Notes under the pieces: model-generated | The model's database searches: none | What the model was told of the DNA's origin: nothing | What the model saw: the letters and a program-made list of their open reading frames with translations, nothing else | Translations under genes and position numbers: made by a program | Shown here: one piece after another, positions 24,233 to 30,067 of the stretch | Layout of the letters: each line of letters begins with the position of its first letter | Position numbering within the stretch: the stretch's first letter is position 1 | IMG/VR virus record: IMGVR_UViG_3300027985_001017 | Span: 1-39,270 of that record | Direction: 5' to 3' (one strand) | DNA length: 39,270 nt | From: a virus

Positions 24233-24912
24233 CGCGCCGTCCTCAACGCATCCGCCAGCGCAGCGTTGAACTGCTTTTCCCACTCCTTCTCAACCACAGC
24301 CCGGGCCTTCGCACCGAAATCGAAGCGTTTGGCGTACTTCACTGGCGTCACCGGAAAAACAACGATCGGAATCAGTTGATGCCGTCCATTGACGGCCACG
24401 CGCTTATAGATCCCGCGAGGATAGGCTTTCCCGTTTTGATCGGTCGGATCGCCGTAGAACAGCTCCACCTTGTTGCTGATCGCCACACGGCGACCTTTCA
24501 CCCGGCCCAGCTTGCGTTCCTTGTTGGCCACAGCGACCAGTTGATGGATGATCCCTTTCGGGATGTTGCCGAACTCATTAACCTTGATTGCTGACGGAAG
24601 CCGCACCCCGCGTTTATCAGCCGGACGTGTGCCACCTTCAATCGCCCACTTCATGTATTTTGCCTGAGCGTCCATGAAGCCGACCGTCGCCGCCAGATTG
24701 GCCTTGTTCGCGTACTTCAGCACGCGAACACCGCGCCGGGTAAAAGGCGTCGGCCTGTCGATCGCCTTGTCGATCTCTGCGGGCATAGCCTCGGCGACTT
24801 TCTTCGCCGTCGCGTTCAATGCCTTGCTCGTCGCGAACGGGATCTGCTTTGCCTGATTTCCGAGACTGGCCTTCAAGGCATTCAATCCCTTAACGCTCAC
24901 CGATATTTTCAT
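24229..24912 (-). CDS. Tail protein Z-like (phage minor tail protein family), 227 aa
   Basis: It begins MKISVSVKGLNALKASLGNQ and continues AKQIPFATSKALNATAKKVA, an opening I associate with the phage minor tail protein Z family. Further stretches: 'RPTPFTRRGVRVLKYANKANL' and 'YMKWAIEGGTRPADKRGVRL', with C-terminal 'FDFGAKARAVVEKEWEKQFNAAL'. It starts at ATG 24912, overlapping a TAA (TAATG). The odd point is its location between early regulators and the primase, far from the other tail genes. It could have been recruited or moved as a unit. Confidence 0.78.
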   Translation of the reverse strand: MKISVSVKGLNALKASLGNQAKQIPFATSKALNATAKKVAEAMPAEIDKAIDRPTPFTRRGVRVLKYANKANLAATVGFMDAQAKYMKWAIEGGTRPADKRGVRLPSAIKVNEFGNIPKGIIHQLVAVANKERKLGRVKGRRVAISNKVELFYGDPTDQNGKAYPRGIYKRVAVNGRHQLIPIVVFPVTPVKYAKRFDFGAKARAVVEKEWEKQFNAALADALRTAR

Positions 24913-25103
24913 TACTCCCCCGCCTGCTGTGTCTCACAAGGCCTGCTTCCGACCTCGATTCCGTTTTCTGACGCCCAAAACGTCCCTTCGCCTGCCATTC
25001 CTCGTTTTATCTGCGTGTTGATCTCCTCAACACCGAACTCTTTACGCATCGCATCGATGAACTCGGTGACCAGCGGCATGTCGGCCCGAAGATTCCGTTT
25101 CAC
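24912..25103 (-). CDS. Small early protein, 63 aa
   Basis: The likely start is GTG 25101-25103, which overlaps the TAG of the ORF before it (TAGTG); a TTG at 25121 is also in frame. From GTG the protein begins MKRNLRADMPLVTEFIDAMR, then KEFGVEEINTQIKRGMAGEG and TFWASENGIEVGSRP. This looks like a conserved small phage protein of unknown role. It is coupled to the gpZ-like gene by TAATG. Confidence 0.65.
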   Translation of the reverse strand: MKRNLRADMPLVTEFIDAMRKEFGVEEINTQIKRGMAGEGTFWASENGIEVGSRPCETQQAGE

Positions 25104-25210
25104 TATGCTGACGCCCCACAACCTAGCGCCAACGCGGGCTGCGAATGACCCGCATAGGAGAACTCCAGGAAGGACCCATTCACTGGTGAAAAACGATCGT
25201 TGATAATCAC
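25103..25210 (-). CDS. Possible small early ORF, 35 aa
   Basis: A frame from GTG 25208-25210 to TAG 25103-25105 fills most of the gap between the zinc-finger gene and the 63-aa gene, and its stop overlaps the next GTG. The product starts with IINDRFSPVNGSFLEFSYAG after the initiator and is plausible as protein. No good ribosome-binding site is seen, and an ATT further upstream could be an alternative start. A different 10-codon ORF with a GGAG site (ATG around 25157) also lies here. Confidence 0.4.
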   Translation of the reverse strand: MIINDRFSPVNGSFLEFSYAGHSQPALALGCGASA

Positions 25211-25241
25211 CGTCGCGTCTTTATCAATAGGGGAACGGGGC

Positions 25242-25445
25242 TTACTTCAATCGCTCAGCGCGTTGGCGCGAGTCGTAGTCGTTGCGGCAATCGCAATCAC
25301 AGAAGCGCAGGCCTTCTGGAAGCGGCGCTTCGCAGTTGTGGCAGCAGCCTGTTGCTGGCAAGGCGGGCGCGTGGTTGTGTGCGGCCTTCAGCGCCAGATC
25401 CCGGTCGAGTTCTTCGCGTTCGGAGGCAAGGTCGGCGAAGTCCAT
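25242..25445 (-). CDS. Zinc-finger protein, TraR/DksA-like size, 67 aa
   Basis: A cysteine cluster CCHNCEAPLPEGLRFCDCDC at about residues 33-52 should bind zinc as a treble-clef-like finger; it is followed by RNDYDSRQRAERLK. The N-terminal MDFADLASEREELDRDLALK is a helix as in TraR/DksA-type proteins, and the position of the finger near the C-terminus also fits. Such phage proteins may bind RNA polymerase or DNA. ATG 25445 overlaps the TAA of the CII-like gene (TAATG). Confidence 0.75.
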   Translation of the reverse strand: MDFADLASEREELDRDLALKAAHNHAPALPATGCCHNCEAPLPEGLRFCDCDCRNDYDSRQRAERLK

Positions 25446-25840
25446 TAAGCGACCCTCCGCAACGAAGTTGATGTGATGTGTTCGATTCGGGAAGCCATCG
25501 CCCCGAGTGCTTTTGTCGCTTCAATAAAGTCGCGCTGCAGTCGCGCTACTTCATCTTCTGGTTCGATCGGTTGCGGATCGGCGTAGCCGGCCTCCCGAGA
25601 TAAGAATGTGATGATGGCGTGACATCCGACCTGCCTTCCAATACGAGCAAGTAGCATCACCTGGTCCGGTGTGAAACGTTCCCGACGATCCGGGTTGAGC
25701 GCATCACGGACGCGCCCCGCTGCATGATCAATAGGAAGCTCAGGGAACATCATTGCCCCTACCTTCTTTGGCCCTCCAGCTGCGTTTATCACGTCGCGCA
25801 ATGCATCAGTGATTGACTCGTGTATCAGGCTCATCTGCAT
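25445..25840 (-). CDS. CII-like regulator (Phage_CP76 family), 131 aa
   Basis: The sequence MQMSLIHESITDALRDVINA then AGGPKKVGAMMFPELPIDHA and 'RVRDALNPDRRERFTPDQVM' is the pattern of the CP76 phage regulatory family, which acts as CII in the lysis-lysogeny decision. 'LLARIGRQVGCHAIITFLSR' continues the domain. The C-terminus is a helix (ARLQRDFIEATKALGAMAS) likely for oligomerisation. A GGAGG site is 4 nt upstream of ATG 25840; a second ATG 6 bp later is also possible. It lies downstream of cro and a terminator, as cII does in lambda. Confidence 0.82.
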   Translation of the reverse strand: MQMSLIHESITDALRDVINAAGGPKKVGAMMFPELPIDHAAGRVRDALNPDRRERFTPDQVMLLARIGRQVGCHAIITFLSREAGYADPQPIEPEDEVARLQRDFIEATKALGAMASRIEHITSTSLRRVA

Positions 25841-25874
25841 ACCGCCTCCGGGTGATTACGTGCTTGTCCTCGAT

Positions 25875-26045
25875 TCACGGACAGCTACGGACAGACTTTT
25901 CTTGGGAAAAAAAATAGGCTGTTCTCATGAACAACAGCCGATCAGTCGAAACAAAAAAACCGGCCAGCGCCGAAGCGCTGCCGGACAAGGTCACCGCGCC
26001 AGGGAGGGGAGCACGGGTGAAGCAATCCAGTGGATATGACGACAT
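25875..26045 (-). CDS. Weak candidate ORF overlapping the tR1-like terminator, 56 aa
   Basis: An open frame runs from ATG 26043-26045, just after the cro stop, to 25875. The product includes TLSGSASALAGFFVSTDRLL, which is encoded by the terminator hairpin itself. Short ORFs with such 'SASALAGFF' stretches are annotated in other prophages (Ash/Icd-like entries), but many may simply reflect terminators. The nearest ribosome-binding site (AAAGG) is too far, about 12 nt. I list it because translation through the hairpin would affect termination. Confidence 0.2.
   Translation of the reverse strand: MSSYPLDCFTRAPLPGAVTLSGSASALAGFFVSTDRLLFMRTAYFFSQEKSVRSCP
25953..25984 (-). terminator. Rho-independent terminator between cro-like and cII-like genes
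   Basis: On the minus strand a hairpin with arms CCGGCAGCGC and GCGCTGgCCGG (one bulged C) around a TTCG loop is followed by seven Ts. It ends leftward transcription right after cro, as lambda tR1 does. The whole leftward early and late operon lies beyond it, so antitermination or partial read-through is expected. Confidence 0.88.
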
Positions 26046-26049
26046 GGAT

Positions 26050-26292
26050 TTATGCCGCCTTTCGTTCCATTTGTACAAGCTCAGGCCATATCTGATCCCA
26101 GTCATCACGAAGCTCTGGCCTGGTCACTTGTTTCTCGGACTCTCGCTCGATCGCTACAGCCAAGCGTGGTCCACACGGCTTTACGCCATAGGAAACCATC
26201 TTCAGATAGCCGTAACTGGTTCCGCAGCGACGAGCAAACGCCAACCGATCTTCTTCAGATCGAATCGTTTTAATGAAGTCTTTAAGTTTCAT
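26050..26292 (-). CDS. Cro/YdaS-like repressor, 80 aa
   Basis: ATG 26290-26292 gives MKLKDFIKTIRSEEDRLAFA followed by RRCGTSYGYLKMVSYGVKPC, the helix-turn-helix of YdaS/Cro-type proteins (short N-terminal helix, 'A.RCGTS.GYL...' recognition region). The C-terminal half, TRPELRDDWDQIWPELVQ, is also typical of YdaS. It is transcribed leftward, away from the CI-like gene, with shared operators between them. No ribosome-binding site is seen, and the predicted transcript start is about 2 nt before the ATG, so the mRNA may be leaderless. It should favour lytic growth. Confidence 0.85.
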   Translation of the reverse strand: MKLKDFIKTIRSEEDRLAFARRCGTSYGYLKMVSYGVKPCGPRLAVAIERESEKQVTRPELRDDWDQIWPELVQMERKAA

Positions 26293-26300
26293 GGAATGCG

Positions 26301-26329
26301 ATAATACCCATGTGGGTACTTTCCTGCAA
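26301..26329 (-). promoter_or_regulatory. Leftward switch promoter (pR-like) for cro
   Basis: On the minus strand TTGCAG (26324-26329) and TATTAT (26301-26306) are separated by exactly 17 bp. The predicted start lies near 26294, next to the cro ATG. Operator O1 overlaps the -10 and spacer, and O2 abuts the -35, so repressor bound at either site would block polymerase. Confidence 0.72.
26305..26318. promoter_or_regulatory. Switch operator O1
   Basis: The site is TACCCATGTGGGTA, with perfect 6-base arms TACCCA/TGGGTA around TG. It overlaps the cro promoter -10. It is the best match to the consensus built from O1, O2 and the KilA-N site at 28662. Confidence 0.8.
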
Positions 26330-26343
26330 TACCCACATGGGGG
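26330..26343. promoter_or_regulatory. Switch operator O2
   Basis: The site is TACCCACATGGGGG, 12 of 14 bases matching O1 when inverted. Its centre is 25 bp from O1 and it abuts the cro -35. A further half site TGGGTA at 26353-26358 may be a weaker third operator near the CI-side promoter. Confidence 0.75.
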
Positions 26344-26344
26344 C

Positions 26345-26374
26345 TTACCTCGTGGGTATCCTTTTTCCCATAAT
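26345..26374 (+). promoter_or_regulatory. Candidate rightward promoter (pRM-like) for the CI operon
   Basis: CATAAT at 26369-26374 is a fair -10, with a weak -35 TTACCT at 26345-26350 (18-bp spacer). The predicted start is close to the CI ATG at 26381, which lacks a ribosome-binding site, so a leaderless message like lambda cI from pRM is likely. The weak -35 would fit activation by repressor bound nearby. Confidence 0.5.
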
Positions 26375-26380
26375 GTGCCT

Positions 26381-26758
26381 ATGAAACCCCATAACATCAG
26401 ACGCCGGAATCTCCGCGCCATTATTGAAAGGCAATTTGACGGGAAAGCTGGTCGCCTGGCTGACGCAATTGGGAAAAAGCGCCCGCAAATCTATCGACTG
26501 TTTTCCGACGCGGAAAACAGTCGTGACATAGGGGAAGAACTGGCACGAGATATTGAGAACAGACTCGGCCTACCTTACGGATCCCTAGACAAAGAAGAAA
26601 TGGCTAACGACGAAGCGAACCAGATTGCACAAAAGTACGAAAAGAGCAGCGAAGAAAAGCGAACTGCGATGAAGTCTCTTGCTGATCTCCCGGATGACGC
26701 GTCCGCCGACCTTCAACCTATCCTTGACGCCTTCAAAGCAAAGTACGGAATAAAATGA
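26381..26758 (+). CDS. CI-like repressor, short form without peptidase domain, 125 aa
   Basis: ATG 26381 gives MKPHNIRRRNLRAIIERQFD, then GKAGRLADAIGKKRPQIYRL, a helix-turn-helix of the CI/XRE type where 'GKAGRLADAIGKKRPQIYRLF' holds the two helices. A C-terminal acidic helical part (QIAQKYEKSSEEKRTAMKSL to the end) may dimerise. There is no S24 autocleavage domain (no Ser-Lys pair), unlike lambda CI, so induction must work by another route. It is divergent from cro and starts an operon coupled by ATGA to the nucleotidyltransferase gene. Confidence 0.82.
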   Translation: MKPHNIRRRNLRAIIERQFDGKAGRLADAIGKKRPQIYRLFSDAENSRDIGEELARDIENRLGLPYGSLDKEEMANDEANQIAQKYEKSSEEKRTAMKSLADLPDDASADLQPILDAFKAKYGIK

Positions 26759-27210
26759 GCAAGACAGACTGGCCAGCCCTGTTCCCCCCAGGAATCCACT
26801 CAATGACACTGGACCAGCTCGAAAAATCAACCCTTTCCGGAGCACTAGCGACTCCGCGGCGTGTAGAACTTTTCGCTAGGCTCACAGTCTTCCTGAAAAT
26901 GCTCATAGCCACAGGATGCCGTGCAAACATCTGGCTTGACGGATCATTTACTACAGCGAAACCTGATCCGAGTGATATTGATGTTGCTGTTTTTATCTTC
27001 CCTGAAAGTTTTAAGTCATTCAACGCTGAACAAGAAGCAGCATTAGAGGCATTACTCGATCGTCCGACCGCGCTTGAGCGCTTCGGCTTAGACGTCTATG
27101 TTGAAGAGCACGGAGAGTTTCACCGCGCCGCCTACTGGAAAGGCATATTTGGTTTTTGCCACGATGAAGTCTCCCCGAAGGGGATTGCTGCCGTAGAATG
27201 CGCGCCATGA
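26755..27210 (+). CDS. Pol-beta-type nucleotidyltransferase (DUF6932-like), 151 aa
   Basis: A minimal nucleotidyltransferase signature is present: 'NIWLDGSFTTAKPDPSDIDV' with Gly-Ser and two catalytic Asp in DID (about residues 61-75), and a third likely carboxylate in 'ERFGLDVYVEE' (about residue 112). The N-terminus MSKTDWPALFPPGIHSMTLD followed by 'RVELFARLTVFLKMLI' resembles the DUF6932 family. ATG 26755 overlaps the CI stop (ATGA), and its own TGA overlaps the next ATG. It is expressed with the repressor, so it is made in lysogens. Enzymes of this fold act as antitoxins (MNT), toxins or second-messenger makers; which one is unknown. Confidence 0.75.
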   Translation: MSKTDWPALFPPGIHSMTLDQLEKSTLSGALATPRRVELFARLTVFLKMLIATGCRANIWLDGSFTTAKPDPSDIDVAVFIFPESFKSFNAEQEAALEALLDRPTALERFGLDVYVEEHGEFHRAAYWKGIFGFCHDEVSPKGIAAVECAP

Positions 27211-28151
27211 AAAATATTGCCTGGATCGAGAAACAGATCGAGACCATCTCCGGCTTTCTGGCCGAAGATGAGGCAAAGGCACGTGCTCATCCCGTTGATT
27301 TTGCCGCACGCCTAGTGGCGAAGAACAAACGACAACACCTTGACAGCCTTCGTCATGATCTGCTCCTGGCTCAATCCGCGCGCAACAAGGAAGTCATGGA
27401 ACTGCGGTTTGTCGGACAGCACATGGACCGAGGCGCGATCCCGCTGCGGTTCTTGGCAAAGATCGCCGATCCATTGCACAAACTTCTCTCTGCCAGCGCC
27501 TATCACATCCGCCACGGTAAAGATTTTTCACATGGGCTCCCCGCCTCGTGGAACAGCATTCTTGATTTGCGGCTCGCCGCGATCGGTTATGGCTCGACCC
27601 GTCTTTTCCTGACAGGAAACGTCACCCCCGATCTGGCCGGAGATTCGGCGCTCCAAGACGGTTTAAATGAAATATTCAACCTGCTCAACGCCAAGTCAGA
27701 AGACTTATTCTATTCAATCCACAGAATCGGCCCCGCTGCTGCTCGTGGACTAACCGATTTTCTGATCGAGGTTGAAAAAGAACAAACAGCCGCGGAGTTT
27801 TCATGGACGGCCCCTGATGATGCACAAAAACGCTGGGAAGGGCGACTGGATGAAATCATTCGGCTACGCGCAATCCTTGAGTCCACGACGGAAACAGCCA
27901 CCACGATCAATGAACAACTTGTCGGCATTGTGACATTGCTTTCCGACACAGGGAGAGTCGACATTGTTCCTGACGGATCCAGCGCGAAAATACGAATTAC
28001 CTACCCAAAAAGTTGTCACGAATGGGTCGCTGGCGTTTCTTTGCATCAACGGATTCATGTGGATGTGGAAAAAACAACCTGCTTTGACAGAACAAGCGAA
28101 ACTGAAAAAAGCACTTATTCCCTGACAGGCCCGGTTTCCAAAGTGAGCTGA
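27207..28151 (+). CDS. Unknown 314-aa protein coupled to the nucleotidyltransferase
   Basis: ATG 27207 overlaps the stop of the nucleotidyltransferase (ATGA). The N-terminal 60 residues are a charged helix (NIAWIEKQIETISGFLAEDE onward). The middle has 'IPLRFLAKIADPLHKLLSAS' and 'DLRLAAIGYGSTRLFLTGNV' followed by 'TPDLAGDSALQDGLNEIFNL'. The C-terminal third is beta-rich. No transmembrane segment and no known domain are visible. Being welded to CI and the nucleotidyltransferase, it is probably the partner (substrate, effector or toxin/antitoxin) of that enzyme. I do not recognise its family. Confidence 0.75.
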   Translation: MKNIAWIEKQIETISGFLAEDEAKARAHPVDFAARLVAKNKRQHLDSLRHDLLLAQSARNKEVMELRFVGQHMDRGAIPLRFLAKIADPLHKLLSASAYHIRHGKDFSHGLPASWNSILDLRLAAIGYGSTRLFLTGNVTPDLAGDSALQDGLNEIFNLLNAKSEDLFYSIHRIGPAAARGLTDFLIEVEKEQTAAEFSWTAPDDAQKRWEGRLDEIIRLRAILESTTETATTINEQLVGIVTLLSDTGRVDIVPDGSSAKIRITYPKSCHEWVAGVSLHQRIHVDVEKTTCFDRTSETEKSTYSLTGPVSKVS

Positions 28152-28174
28152 TCGAATAAGATGGAAGGAATTCC

Positions 28175-28609
28175 ATGAAACGCTTTGTTTTTATGTTTTT
28201 TTTGCTCCCTACCATAACTTATGCCCAGGTCTATAAGTGTTTAGAGAACGGGCGAACGATCTACGCTGAAAGACCGTGCTCAAAGACTGCACAAGCCTTG
28301 AACATCAATTCGTCGGTTACCGAGGAGCAGCGACAGCAAGCGATTGATTCCGCGCGGCGACAAAAACAGCTTTCAAACGAAAATGACTATGATGCTGCCG
28401 TAGATCGGCTCGCACGAACCAAACAGGCTGCAGCGCAAAACGCCGCAGATTCTGCAAAAAAGCGACGATGCGACAACCTTCTCAGGAAAGCCAAAGACGC
28501 GAAGGATGAATCCCATAAATGGCGCTATCACCAGGGATTGATCGACGATGCGAAACGCCGCCAGAAAGAAGCGGAAGACGCCCACTTCAGCGAGTGCTAC
28601 GGACAGTAA
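28175..28609 (+). CDS. Secreted DUF4124 protein, 144 aa
   Basis: A signal peptide (MKRFVFMFFLLPTITYAQ, cut likely after TYA) is followed by the DUF4124 core 'VYKCLENGRTIYAERPCSKT', and then a long charged coiled coil (QRQQAIDSARRQKQL onward) with a Cys pair near the end. DUF4124 proteins are periplasmic or surface-bound in many beta- and gammaproteobacteria. AAGGA precedes the ATG by 6 nt. It sits 23 bp after the 314-aa gene, with no terminator between, so it is probably the fourth gene of the lysogenic operon and could change the cell envelope of the lysogen. Confidence 0.82.
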   Translation: MKRFVFMFFLLPTITYAQVYKCLENGRTIYAERPCSKTAQALNINSSVTEEQRQQAIDSARRQKQLSNENDYDAAVDRLARTKQAAAQNAADSAKKRRCDNLLRKAKDAKDESHKWRYHQGLIDDAKRRQKEAEDAHFSECYGQ

Positions 28610-28622
28610 CTGAGAGATTCAT

Positions 28623-28648
28623 AAAAAAACCGCTTCGGCGGTTTTTTT
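28623..28648. terminator. Rho-independent terminator closing the lysogenic operon
   Basis: A perfect stem AACCGC/GCGGTT (CCGC-TTCG-GCGG core, 28630-28641) is flanked by seven As on one side and seven Ts on the other. It can work in both directions, separating the CI operon from the KilA-N promoter. Confidence 0.92.
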
Positions 28649-28661
28649 ATATTCGAAACAG

Positions 28662-28675
28662 TATCCATCTGGGTA
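28662..28675. promoter_or_regulatory. Switch-type operator at the KilA-N promoter
   Basis: TATCCATCTGGGTA matches O1 at 12 of 14 bases and is followed directly by TTGC, as O2 is on the cro side. It abuts the -35 of the KilA-N promoter. Confidence 0.7.
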
Positions 28676-28704
28676 TTGCGAAGAAATAACCTTTTGGTTA
28701 CTAT
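28676..28704 (+). promoter_or_regulatory. Rightward promoter (pL-like) for the KilA-N operon
   Basis: TTGCGA (28676-28681) and TACTAT (28699-28704) are 17 bp apart, the same layout as the cro promoter, and the -35 directly follows a TGGGTA half site in both. A second dyad, GGTTA/TAACC around CTAT (28696-28709), overlaps the -10 and may be another operator. Confidence 0.65.
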
Positions 28705-28734
28705 TAACCATCGGAACCTGAAAAGGAAGATTCG

Positions 28735-29448
28735 ATGGAACAAATACTCATCATCGGCGGAACGAAAATCCGCACCAATAAAACTGGACTGGTTTCGCTG
28801 ACGGATATCTACGCAGCTGCGGAACGCGACGGACACGCAGAAGGAAAACGTGACCCGCGCCGCTGGAAATTACAAGATGGAGCGCAGTTCATCGAGTTTG
28901 CTGTAGCTACGCTAAATGTCCCGCAACGGGACATTTACCGGGCAACAAAAGGAAAAGGCGGAGGAACATTCGCTCACTGGCAGATTGCGCTGGCCTATGC
29001 GAAATATCTGTCGCCGGCGCTGCACATGCAGGTCAATGAGGTTTACGCGCGATTCAAGTCCGGCGATGTGACGCTAGCCGAAGAGATTGCCGACCGCGCC
29101 AGTCCGGAAGACCAGGAGCGCCATGCCAAGCGGATGGCCGGGAAGGTTGCCCGCAACCAACTGACGTCAACGCTGGCCTGCCATGGCGTGAGCGGCAAGG
29201 GTTTCGCTGACTGCACGAATGCGATTTACAAACCGATTCTTGGCGGGAAGAAGTCGGACATCTGCGCGCAGCGGCATCTTCCACAGAAAACCAACATGCG
29301 CGACGTAATGGATCTGGAACAACTCACCCGCACCGCTCTGGCCGAGATCGTCGCAAAGAAGCGTATCGAGCGCTTCGACGTGCGCGGTAATGCGCTGTGT
29401 GCGACGGAATGCCACCGGGCAGCGTTGAGCGTTGCTGCGATTCAGTAA
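28735..29448 (+). CDS. KilA-N domain protein, 237 aa
   Basis: The N-terminal half is a KilA-N DNA-binding domain: 'KTGLVSLTDIYAAAERDGHA', 'RRWKLQDGAQFIEFAVATLN' and the diagnostic 'GGTFAHWQIALAYAKYLSPA' followed by 'LHMQVNEVYARFKSGD'. The C-terminal half (residues about 125-237, 'MAGKVARNQLTSTLACHGVS' and on) is a second helical domain found in phage antirepressor-type proteins. AAGGA precedes ATG 28735. As first gene of the early rightward operon, it may be an antirepressor or an anti-host regulator. Control is likely by CI/Cro through the operator at 28662. Confidence 0.85.
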   Translation: MEQILIIGGTKIRTNKTGLVSLTDIYAAAERDGHAEGKRDPRRWKLQDGAQFIEFAVATLNVPQRDIYRATKGKGGGTFAHWQIALAYAKYLSPALHMQVNEVYARFKSGDVTLAEEIADRASPEDQERHAKRMAGKVARNQLTSTLACHGVSGKGFADCTNAIYKPILGGKKSDICAQRHLPQKTNMRDVMDLEQLTRTALAEIVAKKRIERFDVRGNALCATECHRAALSVAAIQ

Positions 29449-29462
29449 CAAAAGGAGCAACC

Positions 29463-29783
29463 ATGACCGACCGAACTATCACCAACCTTCGCCGCCGCCT
29501 CGAAAAGTGGGAACTCGACCATCTGCGCACCCTGTGTGCGCAGCAGGCCGACCGGATCGAGCGGCTGGAAGACGAACTGGACATCACCCGGCAATCCGCC
29601 GATTTCTGGCGCGAGGACGCCTTTGAACTGACGCGGGAACTGATGGACGCCGGCGAGACGGTCGGCCTGACCCGCGACGGGCAGCTCGGCGTCGTGCGTA
29701 ATGACGCCGAAGACAATGTGCTGATCGAGCGGCGCGGCCAGCCGATTGAGGTGTTTGGATACCCGCAGCAGGAGGCGCTGTAA
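29463..29783 (+). CDS. Coiled-coil early protein, 106 aa
   Basis: AAAGGAGC lies 5-8 nt before ATG 29463. The first 70 residues form a charged coiled coil (ITNLRRRLEKWELDHLRTLC, then AQQADRIERLEDELDITRQS). The C-terminal part GETVGLTRDGQLGVV is beta-type. Small proteins of this design are frequent in early phage operons; the role is unknown. The TAA overlaps the next ATG. Confidence 0.75.
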   Translation: MTDRTITNLRRRLEKWELDHLRTLCAQQADRIERLEDELDITRQSADFWREDAFELTRELMDAGETVGLTRDGQLGVVRNDAEDNVLIERRGQPIEVFGYPQQEAL

Positions 29784-29983
29784 TGGACGCGATCCTCATC
29801 CCCTTCCGCTGCGCCGAGCGCACGGTCGACAGCTTGGTCGATGAAGCCCTGCGGCTCGGCATGGTGCCCTGTAACAGCAAGACCGGGCCGTTCCGCATCG
29901 CTTTTTTCAACCCCGGCCACATCCCGGCCGGCTGGGCGAAATTCACTTTCGGCGTCAAGGAGGCTGCGCCATGCGCCGCGTGA
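29783..29983 (+). CDS. Small early protein, 66 aa
   Basis: ATG 29783 shares its A with the TAA of the previous gene (TAATG). The product is MDAILIPFRCAERTVDSLVD followed by EALRLGMVPCNSKTGPFRIA and a C-terminal FNPGHIPAGWAKFTFGVKEA. No family is recognised. The C-terminal end overlaps the 28-aa ORF that follows. Confidence 0.65.
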   Translation: MDAILIPFRCAERTVDSLVDEALRLGMVPCNSKTGPFRIAFFNPGHIPAGWAKFTFGVKEAAPCAA

Positions 29984-30057
29984 TTATCGCCTTACGGTTT
30001 CGTTACGTTTTGAACTATTCGTGGCGGCTCGCCTGGTTCATGTCGCGGCGCCCATAA
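29971..30057 (+). CDS. Micro-ORF with strong ribosome-binding site, 28 aa
   Basis: ATG 29971 is preceded by AAGGAGG with a 7-nt spacer, one of the best sites in the genome. The product starts MRRVIIALRFRYVLNYSWRL and ends AWFMSRRP: basic, aromatic and amphipathic or membrane-active in look. It overlaps the end of the 66-aa gene and is followed 10 bp later by another micro-ORF. No homologue can be named. Confidence 0.6.
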   Translation: MRRVIIALRFRYVLNYSWRLAWFMSRRP

Positions 30058-30067
30058 CGGAGGAATC

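Noticed and set aside
22895-24379. 494-codon plus-strand frame opposite the primase
   Set aside because: It is an antisense shadow; the minus-strand frame has Toprim and Walker A motifs.
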